The position numbers and the translations under genes are program-made. Of a stretch of DNA of 14,265 bases, positions 13,616 through 14,265 are shown in pieces. The DNA comes from an uncultured Clostridia bacterium. GTDB lineage: Bacteria > Bacillota > Clostridia > UBA1381. Under the pieces are notes generated by a model. It searched no databases. It was not told the origin of the DNA and was given only the letters and a program-made list of their open reading frames with translations. Every line of letters starts with the position of its first letter. The stretch's first letter is position 1. The stretch lies in the NCBI GenBank assembly GCA_944391255.1, contig CALXSW010000199.1:1-14265 (forward strand), in the 5' to 3' direction.

Positions 13616-14265
13616 TCTGCCATATCCGGCGCTGCCGCCAAGCTCCTCCTCTATGCGGAGGAGCCTGTTGTATTTTGCGACTCTGTCGGTACGCGCCGGA
13701 GCGCCTGTTTTTATCTGACCGGCGTTTACTGCTACGGCGATATCGGCGATCGTGGTGTCCTCTGTTTCTCCGCTGCGGTGCGATATAACGGCGCTGTATC
13801 CGGCTTTATGCGCCATTTCTATAGCGTCAAGCGTCTTTGTCAGTGTTCCTATTTGATTTATCTTTATAAGAATGGAGTTTGCTGACGCGTGGTTTATTCC
13901 ATATTTAAGCCTTTCCGGATTTGTAACGAACAGATCATCGCCTACGAGCTGTACCTTATCGCCTATTTCCGCAGTGAGTCTTGAAAAGCCGTCAAAGTCA
14001 TTTTCGCCAAGCGGATCCTCTATTGAAAAAATCGGGTATCTTCTTACGAGATCACTCCAATAATCTATAAGCTCATCTGATGTTTTTGTTTCTCCCGATT
14101 TTGGAAGTCTGTAAATATTCCCGTCAGCCCATTCGGAGGCAGCGGCGTCTATTGCTATTTTAAATTCATCATCAGGTCTGTATCCGGCATCTCTTATCGC
14201 TTCAAGTATAAGATCAAGCGCTTCCTCGTCGGCGGATAGATCAGGCGCAAAACCGCCCTCGTCAC
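13613..14265 (-). CDS. eno: Enolase, C-terminal half (5' end outside window)
   Basis: Enolase converts 2-phosphoglycerate to phosphoenolpyruvate in glycolysis and is often also part of RNA-degrading complexes. The frame is open from the right edge of the window and shows 216 residues ending in GGSAGYGR. The active-site set is complete in this part: Glu in DEGGFAP, metal ligands in AIDAAASEW, SIEDPL and VGDDLFVTNP, the catalytic Lys in NSILIKINQIGTLTKT, the SHRSGETED loop and the second Lys in GQIKTGAPARTDR. The ATG at 13816 is internal, since strongly conserved sequence continues upstream without a stop. It is convergent with the second MATE gene, about 170 nt away, with a repeat copy in between. 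Confidence 0.97.
   Translation of the reverse strand, partial: DEGGFAPDLSADEEALDLILEAIRDAGYRPDDEFKIAIDAAASEWADGNIYRLPKSGETKTSDELIDYWSDLVRRYPIFSIEDPLGENDFDGFSRLTAEIGDKVQLVGDDLFVTNPERLKYGINHASANSILIKINQIGTLTKTLDAIEMAHKAGYSAVISHRSGETEDTTIADIAVAVNAGQIKTGAPARTDRVAKYNRLLRIEEELGGSAGYGR

Overview
The window reads as a piece of a low-to-mid GC Firmicutes (Clostridia-type) chromosome. The grounds are strong AGGAGG-type ribosome sites, short intergenic gaps, heavy use of ATA (Ile) and AGA (Arg) codons, short-form HisG paired with HisZ, and family-typical proteins (MATE pumps, DUF362 ferredoxin, viroplasmin-type RNase H, archaeal-type phosphoglycerate mutase). I cannot name the species. Almost all genes are on the + strand; only the enolase fragment at the right edge is on the - strand.

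Layout. 1-3382: the end of hisZ, then hisG, hisA and a DeoR-family regulator in a tight series, closed by a hairpin terminator at 3403-3436. 3462-5480: RNase H and a first MATE efflux pump. 5481-5699: a gene-free stretch with the best promoter of the window (TTGAAA, 17 nt, TGC-TATAAT) and a leader of about 140 nt with several small hairpins. 5700-11812: DUF362/ferredoxin protein, TrmL tRNA methyltransferase, cofactor-independent phosphoglycerate mutase, AI-2E-type permease and methionyl-tRNA synthetase, a plausible single transcription unit of housekeeping genes. 11811-13579: a second MATE pump flanked on both sides by directly repeated, structured non-coding elements. 13613-14265: the C-terminal half of enolase, convergent with the MATE gene.

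How the genes work together. HisZ and HisG form the first enzyme of histidine synthesis (ATP phosphoribosyltransferase) and HisA does the fourth step; the other his genes are not seen between them. Phosphoglycerate mutase and enolase are consecutive steps of lower glycolysis but lie in different transcription units. MetG and TrmL both serve translation. The two MATE pumps are separate, diverged paralogues.

The least explained part is the pair of dispersed repeats at 11811-12017 and 13430-13579. They share 30 identical bases at the left end and 34 of 37 at the right end. Between these lies a hairpin whose sequence differs but whose pairing is kept, including one compensatory A-T to G-C change. 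Each starts at the stop codon of the gene before it, and each right end carries a ribosome-site-like AAAGGA(G) followed by ATG. I see no defence system, CRISPR array, tRNA, rRNA or transposase gene.
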